The notes under the pieces: generated by a model
Told to the model about the DNA's origin: nothing
Databases searched by the model: none
Seen by the model: only the letters and a program-made list of their open reading frames with translations
Shown here: positions 7,662-19,442 of the stretch, in pieces
How the letters are laid out: each line of letters begins with the position of its first letter
Position numbering within the stretch: position 1 is the stretch's first letter
Source: Streptomyces natalensis ATCC 27448
Lineage (GTDB): Bacteria; Actinomycetota; Actinomycetes; Streptomycetales; Streptomycetaceae
Length of the DNA: 64,000 nucleotides
Reading direction: 5' to 3'
NCBI RefSeq assembly: GCF_000935125.1
Contig: NZ_JRKI01000008.1
Location: 1 to 64,000 of the forward strand
Made by a program: the position numbers and the translations under genes

Positions 7662-9767
7662 ATGATCCGGGACGGTGCGGCCCCGGAGGCACAGCGGGGG
7701 CGTTCCGTCGGCCCGGTGGGCGAAATGTCCTTTTCGGGTAAGTTGGTCGCTCGGCTGTTGCGCGGCGGCCAACTGCTGCCCGACGGGGCCGTGAGCGGTC
7801 CGGTCCACCCCCTGCTGCGGCTCTTCAGCCGCTGGGTGCGACGGCCGCTGCTGCCCGCCCTGCGGCTGTGGCGGCGCAACATCCAGCTGCGGGTCGTGGC
7901 CACCACCCTGCTGATGTCGCTCGCCGTGGTCCTGCTGCTCGGTGTGGTGGTCGTCGGCCAGGTCCGTAACGGTCTGCTCACCGCCAAGGCGCAGGCCGCG
8001 CAGAGCCAGGCGGTCGGCGGCTTCAGCGTCGCCCAGAAGATGGCCGACGGTGCCGACGACACCCGGCCCGACGATGCCGCCCGCACCGGAAACCGCGGCT
8101 CCCAGGACTCCGCGACCTGGCTGACCGGCCTGGTCGAGCAGCTTGCCAGTGGCGGCCAGGGCGTCTTCTCCGTGGTGGCGCTCAGCTCCGATTCCGACGA
8201 GCCGTTCGGCGATTCCAGCCCCGGCACCCGCGGCCCCCGCGCCTCCGGGGACGTCGACCCCGAGCGCAGCGTGCCCGCCGAGCTGCGGCGCAAGCTGGAC
8301 GCCAAGTCCGGGACGTTCCGCCAGTACACCCAGATCAAGCGCATCGGCTCGGACGACGGTGTGGCGGCGCTGATCATCGGCAAGCGCCTCAACGACATCA
8401 ACGGCAACCAGTACCAGCTCTACTACCTCTTCCCGTTCAGCCAGGAAGAGGAGTCCCTGAAGCTGGTGACGGGCACGCTGGCGACCGCCGGGGTGTTCGT
8501 CGTGATCCTGCTCGGCGCCATTGCCTGGCTGGTCGTGCGGCAGGTCGTCACGCCCGTACGGATGGCCGCGGGGATCTCCGAGCGGCTGGCCGCCGGGCTC
8601 CTCCAGGAGCGGATGAAGGTCACCGGCGAGGACGACATCGCCCGCCTCGGCGAGTCCTTCAACAAAATGGCGCAGAACCTCCAGATCAAGATCCAGCAGC
8701 TGGAGGAGCTGTCCCGGATGCAGCGCCGGTTCGTCTCGGACGTCTCGCACGAGCTGCGGACACCGCTGACGACCGTACGGATGGCCGCCGATGTCATCCA
8801 TGACGCCCGCGACGAGTTCGACCCCGCCACCGCGCGCTCCGCGGAGCTGCTGCGAGGTCAGCTCGACCGGTTCGAGTCGCTGCTCGCTGAGCTGCTGGAG
8901 ATCAGCCGGTTCGATGCGGGCGCGGCCGCGCTGGAGGCCGAGCCGATAGACCTGCGCGATGTCGTCAGTCGCGTCATCGAGGGCGCCGAGCCGCTCGCCG
9001 AGGCCAAGGGCACCCGCCTCGTGGTGCGCGGCGCCGAGCGGCCGGTGATCGCCGAGGCGGACCCCCGCCGGGTGGAGCGGGTGCTGCGCAACCTCGTGGT
9101 CAACGCCGTCGAGCACGGTGAGGGCCGGGACGTCGTGGTGCGGCTGGCCTCCGGGGGAGGCCCGTCGGGTGGCGCCGTGGCCGTCGCGGTGCGCGATTAC
9201 GGCGTCGGCCTCAAGCCCGGTGAGGCGACCCGGGTCTTCAACCGCTTCTGGCGCGCGGACCCGGCGCGGGCCCGTACGACCGGCGGCACGGGCCTGGGCC
9301 TGTCCATCGCCGTCGAGGACGCCCGGCTGCACGGCGGCTGGCTCCAGGCGTGGGGCGAGCCGGGCGGCGGCTCGCAGTTCCGGCTGACGCTGCCGCGTAC
9401 GGCCGGTGAGACGCTGCGCGGCTCCCCGATACCGCTCGAACCGGAGGACTCGCGGCGCAACCGCGGCCTGGCCGGGGCAGGAAAGGCGCGGACCGGCGCG
9501 GGCCGGGCGGCGTCCGCGATCCCGGCGCAGCCGCGTGCCGCGGTCCGTCCCGCGGCCGATCCGGCGGCGCTCCCCGGCGCCGGCGGCGCCCGCGTGGTAC
9601 CGGCGTCCGGGGGCGTACGGAACGACGGAACGGCGCACGGCAAGGGTGCGCACACGGAGGGGCCGCACCGTGGCGGTGCGGCGGTCGACGACAGGGCCGC
9701 CGATGAGGCGGCCCAGCGGGAAGCCGGGCGGGGCGCGGAGCAGGAAGGCGGGCTGCGTGGACACTGA
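7662..9767 (+). CDS. mtrB: Sensor histidine kinase MtrB
   Basis: About 701 aa from the ATG directly after the mtrA stop; an in-frame ATG at 7632 would lie inside mtrA. Membrane segments lie near residues 75-100 (TLLMSLAVVLLLGVVVVGQV) and 270-290, flanking an extracytoplasmic sensor domain. These are followed by HAMP, HisKA with phospho-acceptor His in DVSHELRTPLTT, and HATPase_c with N box NLVVNAVEHG, G1 DYGVGLKPG and G2 TGLGLSIA. An Ala/Gly/Arg-rich tail of about 110 residues follows the ATPase domain and is probably disordered. MtrB phosphorylates MtrA, and its C-terminus overlaps the lpqB start by 11 bp. Confidence 0.97.
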   Translation: MIRDGAAPEAQRGRSVGPVGEMSFSGKLVARLLRGGQLLPDGAVSGPVHPLLRLFSRWVRRPLLPALRLWRRNIQLRVVATTLLMSLAVVLLLGVVVVGQVRNGLLTAKAQAAQSQAVGGFSVAQKMADGADDTRPDDAARTGNRGSQDSATWLTGLVEQLASGGQGVFSVVALSSDSDEPFGDSSPGTRGPRASGDVDPERSVPAELRRKLDAKSGTFRQYTQIKRIGSDDGVAALIIGKRLNDINGNQYQLYYLFPFSQEEESLKLVTGTLATAGVFVVILLGAIAWLVVRQVVTPVRMAAGISERLAAGLLQERMKVTGEDDIARLGESFNKMAQNLQIKIQQLEELSRMQRRFVSDVSHELRTPLTTVRMAADVIHDARDEFDPATARSAELLRGQLDRFESLLAELLEISRFDAGAAALEAEPIDLRDVVSRVIEGAEPLAEAKGTRLVVRGAERPVIAEADPRRVERVLRNLVVNAVEHGEGRDVVVRLASGGGPSGGAVAVAVRDYGVGLKPGEATRVFNRFWRADPARARTTGGTGLGLSIAVEDARLHGGWLQAWGEPGGGSQFRLTLPRTAGETLRGSPIPLEPEDSRRNRGLAGAGKARTGAGRAASAIPAQPRAAVRPAADPAALPGAGGARVVPASGGVRNDGTAHGKGAHTEGPHRGGAAVDDRAADEAAQREAGRGAEQEGGLRGH

Positions 9768-11640
9768 GCGCGAAGGCGAGGGCCAGGCCGGGCACACCTC
9801 CCGCACGCGCCTCCGCAGGGGGGTGCGGCGGGCGCGCACGGCCGGGCTGCTGGGCTGCGCCGGCGTACTGCTCGCCGGGTGTGCGTCCATGCCGGACAGC
9901 GGCGATGTCAAGGCGGTCGACCAGTCGCCGCGGGCCGAGGGCGACTCGCAGGTACGGGTCTACGGCGTCCCGCCGCAGGACGGCGCGCAGCCGACGAACA
10001 TCGTCCGCAGCTTCCTCGACGCCACGACCAGCGACGAGGTGGATTTCCGCACCGCCAGCCAGTATCTGGCCAAATCGGCCCGGCAGACCTGGCAGCCGTT
10101 CCGGGTCACCAATGTGCTCCAGGAGCGACCCAAGCCCGAGCCGGAGATCCAGCGCAACCGCGAGGACGCGAACGGCTACACCGTCACGCTGTCCGGCAGC
10201 CAGGTGGCCAAGGTGGATGCCAATCACGCCTACACCCCCGAGGAGCGCACCTACCGCCGGACGATTCACCTGATCAAGGAGAACGGGCAGTGGCGTATCG
10301 ACCGCCTGCCCAACGGACTGGTGCTCGGGCAGTCCGACTTCCAGCGGATCTACCGTTCCGTCAACAAGTACTACTTCGCGTCCTACCAGTCGGAGTCGTC
10401 GGAGCCGAAGGCGAGCCGTAACGTCCTGGTCGCCGACCCGGTCTATCTGCGCCAGCGGATAGAGCCGATCGCCGCCAGTGTGGAGGCGCTGCTGAACGGG
10501 CCCACCGACTGGCTCGGCCAGGTGACCGCCTCGGAGTTCCCGCACGGCACCCGGCTCGCCTCGCGCGATCTGTCGCTGGACGATTCCAATGCGCTGCGGG
10601 TCAAGCTGACCAAGCAGGCGGTCAACACCGACGCCGCCCAGTGCAAGCGGATGGCGGCCCAACTCTTCTTCACCGTCCAGGACATGACCCGGGCCTCGAA
10701 GATCAGCGAGGTGGACCTGGAGGACGCCAAGGGCAACTCCCTGTGCTCGCTGACCCAGGAGCAGGCCGAACGCGACTTCTCGCCGGTGCGACAGGCCGGG
10801 CACTCCGCCCAGGAATACTTCCTCGACGCCGACCACAAGGTCGTCTCCATGTCCGACGACGCCACCGAACCGTCCCCGGTGCGCGGCCCGTTCGGCACCG
10901 GCAAGACGGCGCTGCGCTCGGTCGCCGTCTCGCGCGATGAGACGACCGCGGCCGGGGTGTCGAGCGACGGCCGGTCGCTGTACGTGGCCGGCCTGGAGGA
11001 CGGCGTGCAGCGCGGCGGCCCGCTGCTGACCTCCGCGGGCTCCGCCAAGGCCCCGGACGAGGGGCTGACCGCGCCGAGCTGGGACGGCCTGGGCGATCTG
11101 TGGATCGCCGACCGCAGCGCGCACAGCTCGCGGCTGCTGCGGCTGCGCGAGGGGAAGGGCGCCCCCGAAGAGGTCGCGGTGCCCGGTCTGGGCAAGCGGC
11201 GGATCAAGGCGATCCGGGTGGCCGCGGACGGGATCCGGATCGCGATGCTGGTGGAGGACAACGGACGTACGACGCTCCAGCTGGGCCGGGTCGAGCGCGG
11301 CGGTTCCTCGACGCATCCGACGCTCTCGGTGGAGGAACTGCGGCCGATCGCTCCGCAGTTGGAGGATGTCGTGGCAGCTTCCTGGGCGGGCGGCAGCCGG
11401 CTGGTGGTCGTCGGGCGGGAGTCCGGCGGGGTGCAGCAGATGCAGTTCATGGAGACCGACGGTTCGGCGTCCAATGCGGAGACGCTGCCCGGGGTCAACG
11501 GCGTCAAGGCGGTGGCGGCCTCGGAGGACGAGACCCGGCCGCTGATCGCCGACGCCACCGAGGGCATTGTGCGGCTGCCTCCGGATGCGAACTGGAAAAC
11601 GGTGGCGAAGGACGGGACGGCGCCGGTCTATCCGGGGTGA
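9757..11640 (+). CDS. lpqB: Lipoprotein LpqB (MtrAB accessory)
   Basis: 627 aa from a GTG that overlaps the mtrB end. After an Arg-rich N-terminus there is a hydrophobic signal and lipobox LLAGC (Cys near residue 44), so the mature protein is anchored outside the membrane. Next comes a GerMN-like region (~70-330), which includes VEALLNGPTDWLG, then a beta-propeller-like C-terminal domain (VAVSRDETTAAGVSSDG, APSWDGLGDLWIAD). LpqB interacts with the MtrB sensor domain and modulates MtrA activation in actinobacteria. The third gene of the operon shows the normal domain order and length. Confidence 0.96.
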   Translation: MDTEREGEGQAGHTSRTRLRRGVRRARTAGLLGCAGVLLAGCASMPDSGDVKAVDQSPRAEGDSQVRVYGVPPQDGAQPTNIVRSFLDATTSDEVDFRTASQYLAKSARQTWQPFRVTNVLQERPKPEPEIQRNREDANGYTVTLSGSQVAKVDANHAYTPEERTYRRTIHLIKENGQWRIDRLPNGLVLGQSDFQRIYRSVNKYYFASYQSESSEPKASRNVLVADPVYLRQRIEPIAASVEALLNGPTDWLGQVTASEFPHGTRLASRDLSLDDSNALRVKLTKQAVNTDAAQCKRMAAQLFFTVQDMTRASKISEVDLEDAKGNSLCSLTQEQAERDFSPVRQAGHSAQEYFLDADHKVVSMSDDATEPSPVRGPFGTGKTALRSVAVSRDETTAAGVSSDGRSLYVAGLEDGVQRGGPLLTSAGSAKAPDEGLTAPSWDGLGDLWIADRSAHSSRLLRLREGKGAPEEVAVPGLGKRRIKAIRVAADGIRIAMLVEDNGRTTLQLGRVERGGSSTHPTLSVEELRPIAPQLEDVVAASWAGGSRLVVVGRESGGVQQMQFMETDGSASNAETLPGVNGVKAVAASEDETRPLIADATEGIVRLPPDANWKTVAKDGTAPVYPG

Positions 11641-11677
11641 CGGCGGCCCCGGCCCGACGGTGGGCGGCCCGCCGAGG

Positions 11678-11701
11678 TTGTCCACACGCGGGTTGTCCAC
11701 A
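11678..11701 (+). promoter_or_regulatory. Two perfect DnaA boxes in direct orientation
   Basis: TTGTCCACA occurs exactly at 11678-11686 and again at 11693-11701, a 15-bp repeat distance, in the 100-bp gap between lpqB and comF. TTGTCCACA is the preferred Streptomyces DnaA box. The pair lies 40-63 bp ahead of the comF start. Two exact 9-mers so close together are unlikely by chance in this GC-rich sequence. No dnaA or dnaN gene is near, so this is not oriC. Confidence 0.75.
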
Positions 11702-11740
11702 GGAGTGGTGGCCGGGCTCCGGCGGCGGGACCCTGGAGTC

Positions 11741-12439
11741 ATGCAAGGGGTGTGGCGGGAGCTTGCCGGTCTGGTGCTGCCGGTCGACTGCGCGGGGTGT
11801 GGCCGGCCGCGTACGGAGCTGTGCGCGCAGTGTCGCCGGGCGCTGGTGCGCGAGGGGCGCGGCGCGCTGCGGGTGACGCCGCGGCCCGGGCCGGAGGGGC
11901 TGCCGCCGGTGTGGGCGGGTGCGCCGTACGCCGACGAGGTGCGGGCCGTTCTGCTGGCGCACAAGGAGCGCGGTGCGCTGCGGCTGGCGCGGCCGCTGGG
12001 GGCGGCGCTGGCCGGGGCGGTGCGGCGGGTGCGGGGCGGTGGGGCGCCGGTGCTGGTGCCGGTGCCGTCGGCCCGAAGAGCGGTGGCCGGCCGGGGCCAT
12101 GATCCGGTCCGCAGAATTGCGCGGGCGGCCGCCGCCGACCTGCGGCGCGGCGGTGCGGGGGCGCGGGTGCTCACGGTGTTGCGGCAGTGTCGTCCGGTGG
12201 CCGACCAGGCGGGGCTGAGCGCCCCGCAGCGGCTGGCGAACATGGCAGGTGCACTGGAGGTGCGGGGCGGCGCCGGGAGGCTGCTGGCGGGGGCGCCAGT
12301 GGTGCTGGTGGACGATCTGGTGACGACGGGGGCCACGCTCGCCGAGGCCTCGCGGGCCGTCGCCGCGGCGGGTGGCCGGGTGGCCGGGGCGGCGGTGGTC
12401 GCGGCGCCCCGCAGCGCGTTCGAAATCAAGTGGAACTGA
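11741..12439 (+). CDS. comF: ComF family phosphoribosyltransferase-like protein
   Basis: 232 aa from the ATG giving MQGVWRELAGLVLP. A four-Cys zinc knuckle (CAGC...CAQC, residues ~18-33) is followed by a type I phosphoribosyltransferase fold with the PRPP-binding loop VVLVDDLVTTGATLAEA near residues 187-203. ComF proteins support DNA uptake in naturally competent bacteria; in actinobacteria their role is unclear and may relate to nucleotide salvage or DNA metabolism. The gene follows lpqB by 100 bp that contain two DnaA boxes. The DNA-pol/helicase partners ComFA or ComEA are not present here. Confidence 0.9.
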   Translation: MQGVWRELAGLVLPVDCAGCGRPRTELCAQCRRALVREGRGALRVTPRPGPEGLPPVWAGAPYADEVRAVLLAHKERGALRLARPLGAALAGAVRRVRGGGAPVLVPVPSARRAVAGRGHDPVRRIARAAAADLRRGGAGARVLTVLRQCRPVADQAGLSAPQRLANMAGALEVRGGAGRLLAGAPVVLVDDLVTTGATLAEASRAVAAAGGRVAGAAVVAAPRSAFEIKWN

Positions 12440-12757
12440 GCGAGGAAGTTCATCGTTGCAGGTAATGAGGGGCAACAATCACCCGAATGGAGCTGGTGGT
12501 CGCAAAGGGGTGCCGACAGCCGTCCAGGAGAGCTATGTTCGGTTGTGAGGACTTGGCAGACGCTTTGCCTCGGATGTCGTGATGGGTGCGTCTAGGGGCA
12601 TTTGCGGCCACCCTGAAAACGTTGGAGTGGAGATCGTGTCCTTTGGGGAGGAGGAGGTGAAAGTCGCCAAGTCCGAGGCTTCGGCATCCACCGGAGCCTG
12701 GTGCAAGAAGGAGACGCTCCGCCTGCGTAGCGGAGCGATCCGGGAACGGAGTTCTGC
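12440..12757 (+). promoter_or_regulatory. hpf leader region with hairpin and overlapping leader ORF
   Basis: 318 bp between comF and hpf. Near the 3' end a perfect inverted repeat (CGCTCCGC 12715-12722, GCGGAGCG 12730-12737, 7-nt loop) stands 20 nt before the hpf GTG and 10 nt before its GGAG ribosome site. A purine-rich GGGGAGGAGGAG tract at ~12645 looks like a second ribosome site, and an open frame running through it (from 12579, or from a GTG at 12657) overlaps the hpf start and ends at 12830. Transcript attenuation or translational control of hpf is possible. The rest shows no clear signal. Confidence 0.4.
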
Positions 12758-13444
12758 GTGGACATCGTCGTCAAGGGCCGCAAGACCGAGGTGCCCGAGC
12801 GGTTCCGCAAGCACGTGGCCGAGAAGCTGAAGCTGGACAAACTCCAGAAGCTCGACGCCAAGGTGATCAGCCTGGACGTCGAGGTGTCCAAGGAGCCCAA
12901 CCCGCGGCAGGCCGACCGTTCCGACCGGGTGGAGATCACCCTCCGCTCCCGTGGCCCGGTGGTCCGGGCCGAGGCGGCCGCAGCGGATGCGTATGCGGCG
13001 CTGGACCTGGCCACCGCCAAGCTGGAGGCCCGACTGCGCAAGCAGCACGACAAGCGCTTCTCCCGCCGCGGTAACGGGCGCATCCCGGCGAGTGATGTCG
13101 CTGCCATCGTCCCTGACGCCGCGCGTCTGAACACCAATGGCGAGCTCGCCACCGAGCGCGAGCCGCTGGTGCCGACCACGAAGATGGGGTCGGTCGACGT
13201 CCAGGGCGAAGGCCCTCTGGTCGTCCGCGAGAAGACTCACTCGGCAGCACCGATGACGCTCACCCAGGCGCTCTACGAGATGGAGTTGGTCGGACACGAC
13301 TTCTATCTCTTCGTCGACGCCGAGACCAAGCAGCCGAGTGTCGTCTACCGGCGCCATGCATACGACTACGGCGTCATCCACTTGAACCCCGATTCGTTCG
13401 GGGAGGAAGAGCCGGGCGGCGCAGGGGGCGCGCTCGGCGGCTGA
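12758..13444 (+). CDS. hpf: Ribosome hibernation promoting factor, long form
   Basis: 228 aa from a GTG with a GGAG site 6 nt upstream. The N-terminal HPF/RaiA domain (1-105) begins MDIVVKGRKTEVPERFRKHVAEKL. A linker rich in polar residues follows, then the C-terminal dimerisation domain (~165-222) with VVREKTHSAAPMTLTQALYEMELVGHDFYLFVDAET and VVYRRHAYDYGVIHL. Long HPF binds the decoding region of 70S ribosomes and joins them into inactive 100S dimers in stationary phase or stress. Its place between comF and secA is the conserved actinobacterial position. A strong terminator follows. Confidence 0.96.
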   Translation: MDIVVKGRKTEVPERFRKHVAEKLKLDKLQKLDAKVISLDVEVSKEPNPRQADRSDRVEITLRSRGPVVRAEAAAADAYAALDLATAKLEARLRKQHDKRFSRRGNGRIPASDVAAIVPDAARLNTNGELATEREPLVPTTKMGSVDVQGEGPLVVREKTHSAAPMTLTQALYEMELVGHDFYLFVDAETKQPSVVYRRHAYDYGVIHLNPDSFGEEEPGGAGGALGG

Positions 13445-13458
13445 TACCCATCCACTGT

Positions 13459-13484
13459 GTGCCCCCGGCGTGCGCCGGGGGCAC
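13459..13484 (+). terminator. hpf terminator
   Basis: An 11-bp perfect GC stem (GTGCCCCCGGC / GCCGGGGGCAC) with a GTGC loop starts 15 bp after the hpf stop. There is no T tract, as usual in Streptomyces. Confidence 0.7.
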
Positions 13485-13492
13485 CATCGTGC

Positions 13493-13523
13493 CTGAAGAA
13501 AGCAGGAGTTGAAGCCGTATAGT
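13493..13523 (+). promoter_or_regulatory. Candidate promoter of the LuxR-type regulator gene
   Basis: A good -10 element, TATAGT (13518-13523), is preceded by CTGAAG (13493-13498) at 19 bp, a weak -35 at long spacing. Transcription would start near 13530 and give a leader of about 145 nt. The A/T-rich -10 stands out in GC-rich surroundings. Confidence 0.4.
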
Positions 13524-13676
13524 GTTTGTGCCAGCCAGGGAGCATGTGGACACGAAACGGCTACGTGCCGGGGAGACGTCGTATGGCATTGATCGGGCTG
13601 GCCGCACGGGGCTGTTGTCAACCAGCCTTATTTCCAAGCTCTGGCCCTTCGGCCGAGTAGTTGACGGGGAGGAACG

Positions 13677-14438
13677 ATGGGGGACAGTTTCGGGCCCGTG
13701 AGTGACGGCGCGGAGGGCGAGGGAAGCGGCAGCGGAAACGGTGCCGCCCCGGGGACTGCCGCGAGCGCGCCGCGCAAGGAGCCGATCCGGGTCCTGGTGG
13801 TGGACGACCACGCGCTTTTCCGTCGCGGCCTGGAGATCGTGCTGGCCCAGGAGGAGGACATCCAGGTCGTCGGCGAGGCCGGGGACGGTGCGGAGGCGGT
13901 CGACAAGGCCGCGGATCTGCTGCCGGACATCGTGCTGATGGACGTCCGGATGCCCAAACGGGGCGGTATCGAGGCCTGCACCGCCATCAAGGAGGTCGCC
14001 CCCAGCGCGAAGATCATCATGCTGACGATCAGCGACGAAGAGGCCGATCTCTACGACGCGATCAAGGCCGGCGCCACCGGCTACCTCCTCAAGGAAATCT
14101 CCACCGACGAGGTGGCCACCGCAATCCGCGCGGTCGCGGACGGCCAGTCCCAGATCAGCCCGTCGATGGCGTCCAAGCTCCTGACGGAGTTCAAGTCGAT
14201 GATCCAGCGCACCGACGAGCGCCGACTGGTGCCCGCGCCCCGGCTCACCGACCGCGAGCTGGAGGTCCTCAAACTGGTCGCCACCGGCATGAACAATCGC
14301 GATATCGCCAAAGAACTCTTCATTTCCGAAAACACCGTGAAAAACCACGTACGCAACATCCTGGAGAAGCTCCAGTTGCACTCCCGGATGGAAGCCGTGG
14401 TCTATGCGATGCGGGAGAAGATTCTCGAGATCCGCTGA
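13677..14438 (+). CDS. NarL/LuxR family response regulator (orphan)
   Basis: 253 aa, ATG with a GAGGAACG ribosome site. A ~35-residue Gly/Ser-rich extension precedes the receiver domain (~36-155), which has VLVVDDHALFRRGLE, phospho-acceptor Asp in IVLMDVRMPKRGG and ATGYLLKEISTDEV. The C-terminal HTH_LuxR (~185-245) has LTDRELEVLKLVATGMNNRDIAKEL and SENTVKNHVRNIL. No histidine kinase gene is adjacent, so it is an orphan here. It is monocistronic: a terminator and promoter lie upstream and a convergent gene starts 27 bp downstream, separated by a small CGGCC/GGCCG hairpin (14446-14459). Confidence 0.93.
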   Translation: MGDSFGPVSDGAEGEGSGSGNGAAPGTAASAPRKEPIRVLVVDDHALFRRGLEIVLAQEEDIQVVGEAGDGAEAVDKAADLLPDIVLMDVRMPKRGGIEACTAIKEVAPSAKIIMLTISDEEADLYDAIKAGATGYLLKEISTDEVATAIRAVADGQSQISPSMASKLLTEFKSMIQRTDERRLVPAPRLTDRELEVLKLVATGMNNRDIAKELFISENTVKNHVRNILEKLQLHSRMEAVVYAMREKILEIR

Positions 14439-14465
14439 GCCGCATCGGCCGGTCGGCCGTACGGA

Positions 14466-15674
14466 TCAGTCGGACTTCTCACTCATGTGAGTGAGTTCTG
14501 CGCGGAGCGCGGCGGCCAGTTCGGCGTCGTCGCAGCGTTCCAGGCGCACGGCGTCGCAGCCCGCCCAGGTGGCGGCCTCACGGAGCGCCTGTGCCATGGG
14601 GCGGACGGCCTTGGGGCCCTGCATCGAGACCTGGCGGGCGATGAGGGTGGTGCCCTCGCGGGCCGGGTCGGCGCGGCCCAGCAGGCGGCCCCCGGACAGC
14701 AGCGGCATCGCGAAATAGCCGTGTACCCGCCGGGGGCGGGGGACGTAGGCCTCCAGGCGATGGGTGAAGCCGAAGATCCGCTCCGTACGGGCGCGGTCCC
14801 AGATCAGGGAGTCGAACGGCGAGAGCAGGGTCGTGCGGTGCCGGCCGCGGGGCGGGGCGGCCAGGGCGGCGGGATCGGCCCAGGCCGGTCTGCCCCAGCC
14901 CTCGACCTCGACGGGGACCAGCCCCGAGCCCTCGATGACGGCATCGACCTGGTCGCCCTTGAGGCGGTGGTAGTCGGCGAGATCCGCGCGGGTGGCCACT
15001 CCCAGCGCGGCCCCGGCCTGGGCCACCAGGCGGCGCAGGCACTCGGCGTCGTCCAGATCGTCGTGCAGCAGGGCGTCGGGGACGGCGCGCTCGGCCAGGT
15101 CGTACACCCGCTTCCAGCCGCGGCGCTCGGTACAGACCACCCGGCCGGTGTCCAGCAGCCACTCCACCGCGATCTTGGTCTCGGACCAGTCCCACCACTC
15201 CCCGCCCTTGCGGCCGCCGCCCAGCTCGGAGGTGGTCAGCGGGCCGTCGGCCGTCAGCCGCGCCAGGACGGCGGCGCAGGAGCGGTCGGAGTCCTCCATG
15301 GTGTGCCAGCGGTAGCCCTTGGCGCGGTAGGCCCGGCGGCGGAAGGCGAAGTGCGGCCACTCCTCGATGGGCAGGATGCAGGCGGCGTGCGACCAGTACT
15401 CGAAGCTGTGGGTGCCGCTCCAGTAGGCGCTCTCGACGGCTTCGCGGCCGACCGGGCCGAGGCGGGCGTACGGCACCAGCTCGTGCGAGCGGGCCAGCAC
15501 CGAGATCGTGTCCAGCTGCACCGCGCCCAGCTGCCGCAGCACCCCGCGCACCCCCGCTCGTCGGTCAGGGGCGCCCACCAGCCCCTGGGCCCGCAGCGCC
15601 AGGCGCCGGGCCTCGTCCCGGGAGAGGGTCGTCACGGGCGGGGGCAGCGGCCGGGTGCGCGGGCTGGTGGTCAT
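14466..15674 (-). CDS. YcaQ/AlkZ-type winged-helix DNA glycosylase
   Basis: 402 aa from the ATG giving MTTSPRTRPLPP; upstream in-frame codons are nonconserved. The family (HTH_42, formerly DUF1006) removes alkylated bases and unhooks interstrand crosslinks. The catalytic site of AlkZ is QxQ and of E. coli YcaQ is QxD; here LGAVQLDTISVLARSHELV (residues ~43-60) shows Q-L-D, so it is of the YcaQ type. Other family segments are YWSGTHSFEYWSHAACILP, ALLGR-like PLLSGGRLLGRADP and the C-terminal WAGCDAVRLERCDD. Streptomyces also use AlkZ for self-resistance to azinomycin, but no such cluster is present here, so a housekeeping repair role is likelier. Confidence 0.88.
   Translation of the reverse strand: MTTSPRTRPLPPPVTTLSRDEARRLALRAQGLVGAPDRRAGVRGVLRQLGAVQLDTISVLARSHELVPYARLGPVGREAVESAYWSGTHSFEYWSHAACILPIEEWPHFAFRRRAYRAKGYRWHTMEDSDRSCAAVLARLTADGPLTTSELGGGRKGGEWWDWSETKIAVEWLLDTGRVVCTERRGWKRVYDLAERAVPDALLHDDLDDAECLRRLVAQAGAALGVATRADLADYHRLKGDQVDAVIEGSGLVPVEVEGWGRPAWADPAALAAPPRGRHRTTLLSPFDSLIWDRARTERIFGFTHRLEAYVPRPRRVHGYFAMPLLSGGRLLGRADPAREGTTLIARQVSMQGPKAVRPMAQALREAATWAGCDAVRLERCDDAELAAALRAELTHMSEKSD
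14478..14495. repeat. Small inverted repeat at the 3' end of the glycosylase gene
   Basis: CTCACTCA and TGAGTGAG flank a TG centre. The repeat lies in the last codons of the YcaQ-type gene and just past the convergent regulator gene. It could fold as an 8-bp hairpin and help termination. A/T content is higher than in the surroundings. Confidence 0.4.
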
Positions 15675-15738
15675 GCGGGAAAGCGTAGGGGCGGCCACTG
15701 ACAATGCCCGGGCCGCCGGCCGCACCCGGCAGAGGGCC

Positions 15739-16362
15739 TCAGTCCGTCCGCCCGCCACCGTACGGAAGGTACGGCGTGGCCTCCGCGGCCGGGTCCGCCG
15801 GCTCGGGAGCCCGCGGCAGGTCGGAGGGGAGGAGGGAGCCGATCCACACGTCGCGTCGGGTGCCCTCGTGGATCAGCTTGGCGCGCAGGGTGCCCTCCAT
15901 CTGGAAGCCGACCTTGCGGGCCACCGCCCGGGAGCCTTCGTTGCCCGCCTCTGCCAGCCACTCCAGCCGCTCCACCCCCAGGTCGGCGAACGCCCAGCGC
16001 ACCACCTCGCGGGCCGCCTCGGCGGTGTATCCCCGGCCCCGGTGCTCCTTGGCCGTCCAGTAGCCGAGCTCCGCCTGGCGCTCGGGGGCGTGCAGCAGGG
16101 AGATCCGCACCAGCCCCATGGAACCGACCAGGGAGCCGTCGGTCCGGGAGACCACGGCGAAGGCATAGGCGGCATCGGTGCGCCAGCCCTCGGGGGCGGT
16201 GGTGGCGACGTACTGTTCGGCGTCTCCGAGGCCGTAGGGTGAGGGGACGCTCGTCCAGCGTGGTATGTCCGGTTCCTGGCAGGCCGCGAAGACTGCGGGG
16301 GCGTCGGACGGTTCGAAGGGACGCAGGACGAGGCGTTCGGTGGTGAGGACGACGGGCTCCAT
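15739..16362 (-). CDS. GNAT family N-acetyltransferase (RimJ/RimL-like)
   Basis: 207 aa from the ATG giving [16 protein letters not shown]; 20 upstream in-frame residues are not family-like. The fold is Acetyltransf_3, with [15 protein letters not shown] at the start, the acetyl-CoA loop [19 protein letters not shown] (R/Q-x-x-G-x-G/A type, ~110-128) and [20 protein letters not shown] near residue 150. RimJ/L-like enzymes acetylate protein N-termini or small molecules; the substrate here is unknown. The gene is 64 bp upstream of the glycosylase gene on the same strand and divergent from secA. Confidence 0.9.
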   Translation of the reverse strand: MEPVVLTTERLVLRPFEPSDAPAVFAACQEPDIPRWTSVPSPYGLGDAEQYVATTAPEGWRTDAAYAFAVVSRTDGSLVGSMGLVRISLLHAPERQAELGYWTAKEHRGRGYTAEAAREVVRWAFADLGVERLEWLAEAGNEGSRAVARKVGFQMEGTLRAKLIHEGTRRDVWIGSLLPSDLPRAPEPADPAAEATPYLPYGGGRTD

Positions 16363-16602
16363 GAGGCGAGTCTGCGGTGCGGAGAATACGGGCGCGAACG
16401 GATTTCGCGTGATTCCCGGCACCTTCTCGTCCGCTCATGCGTTCACCGGAAGAGGGCATATCTGCCGTCGCTGCGGCTAACCTCCCGGCCTGACAGAGTC
16501 CTCCCTTACGATGGCCGTTGCGGCGGGGCCTGCCCCATTGGAAACATGCCGCGCCCGCGCACCCGACCGTGCCAGGCCCGACCGGCAAGGAGACCAGCCC
16601 AA

Positions 16603-19428
<2,826 letters not shown>

Positions 19429-19442
19429 GCACGTCGAACGGG

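Noticed and set aside
13544..13552. TGTGGACAC, an 8/9 DnaA-box match upstream of the LuxR-type regulator
   Set aside because: It differs at the first base of the reverse box and stands alone, so it is expected by chance more often than the exact pair before comF.
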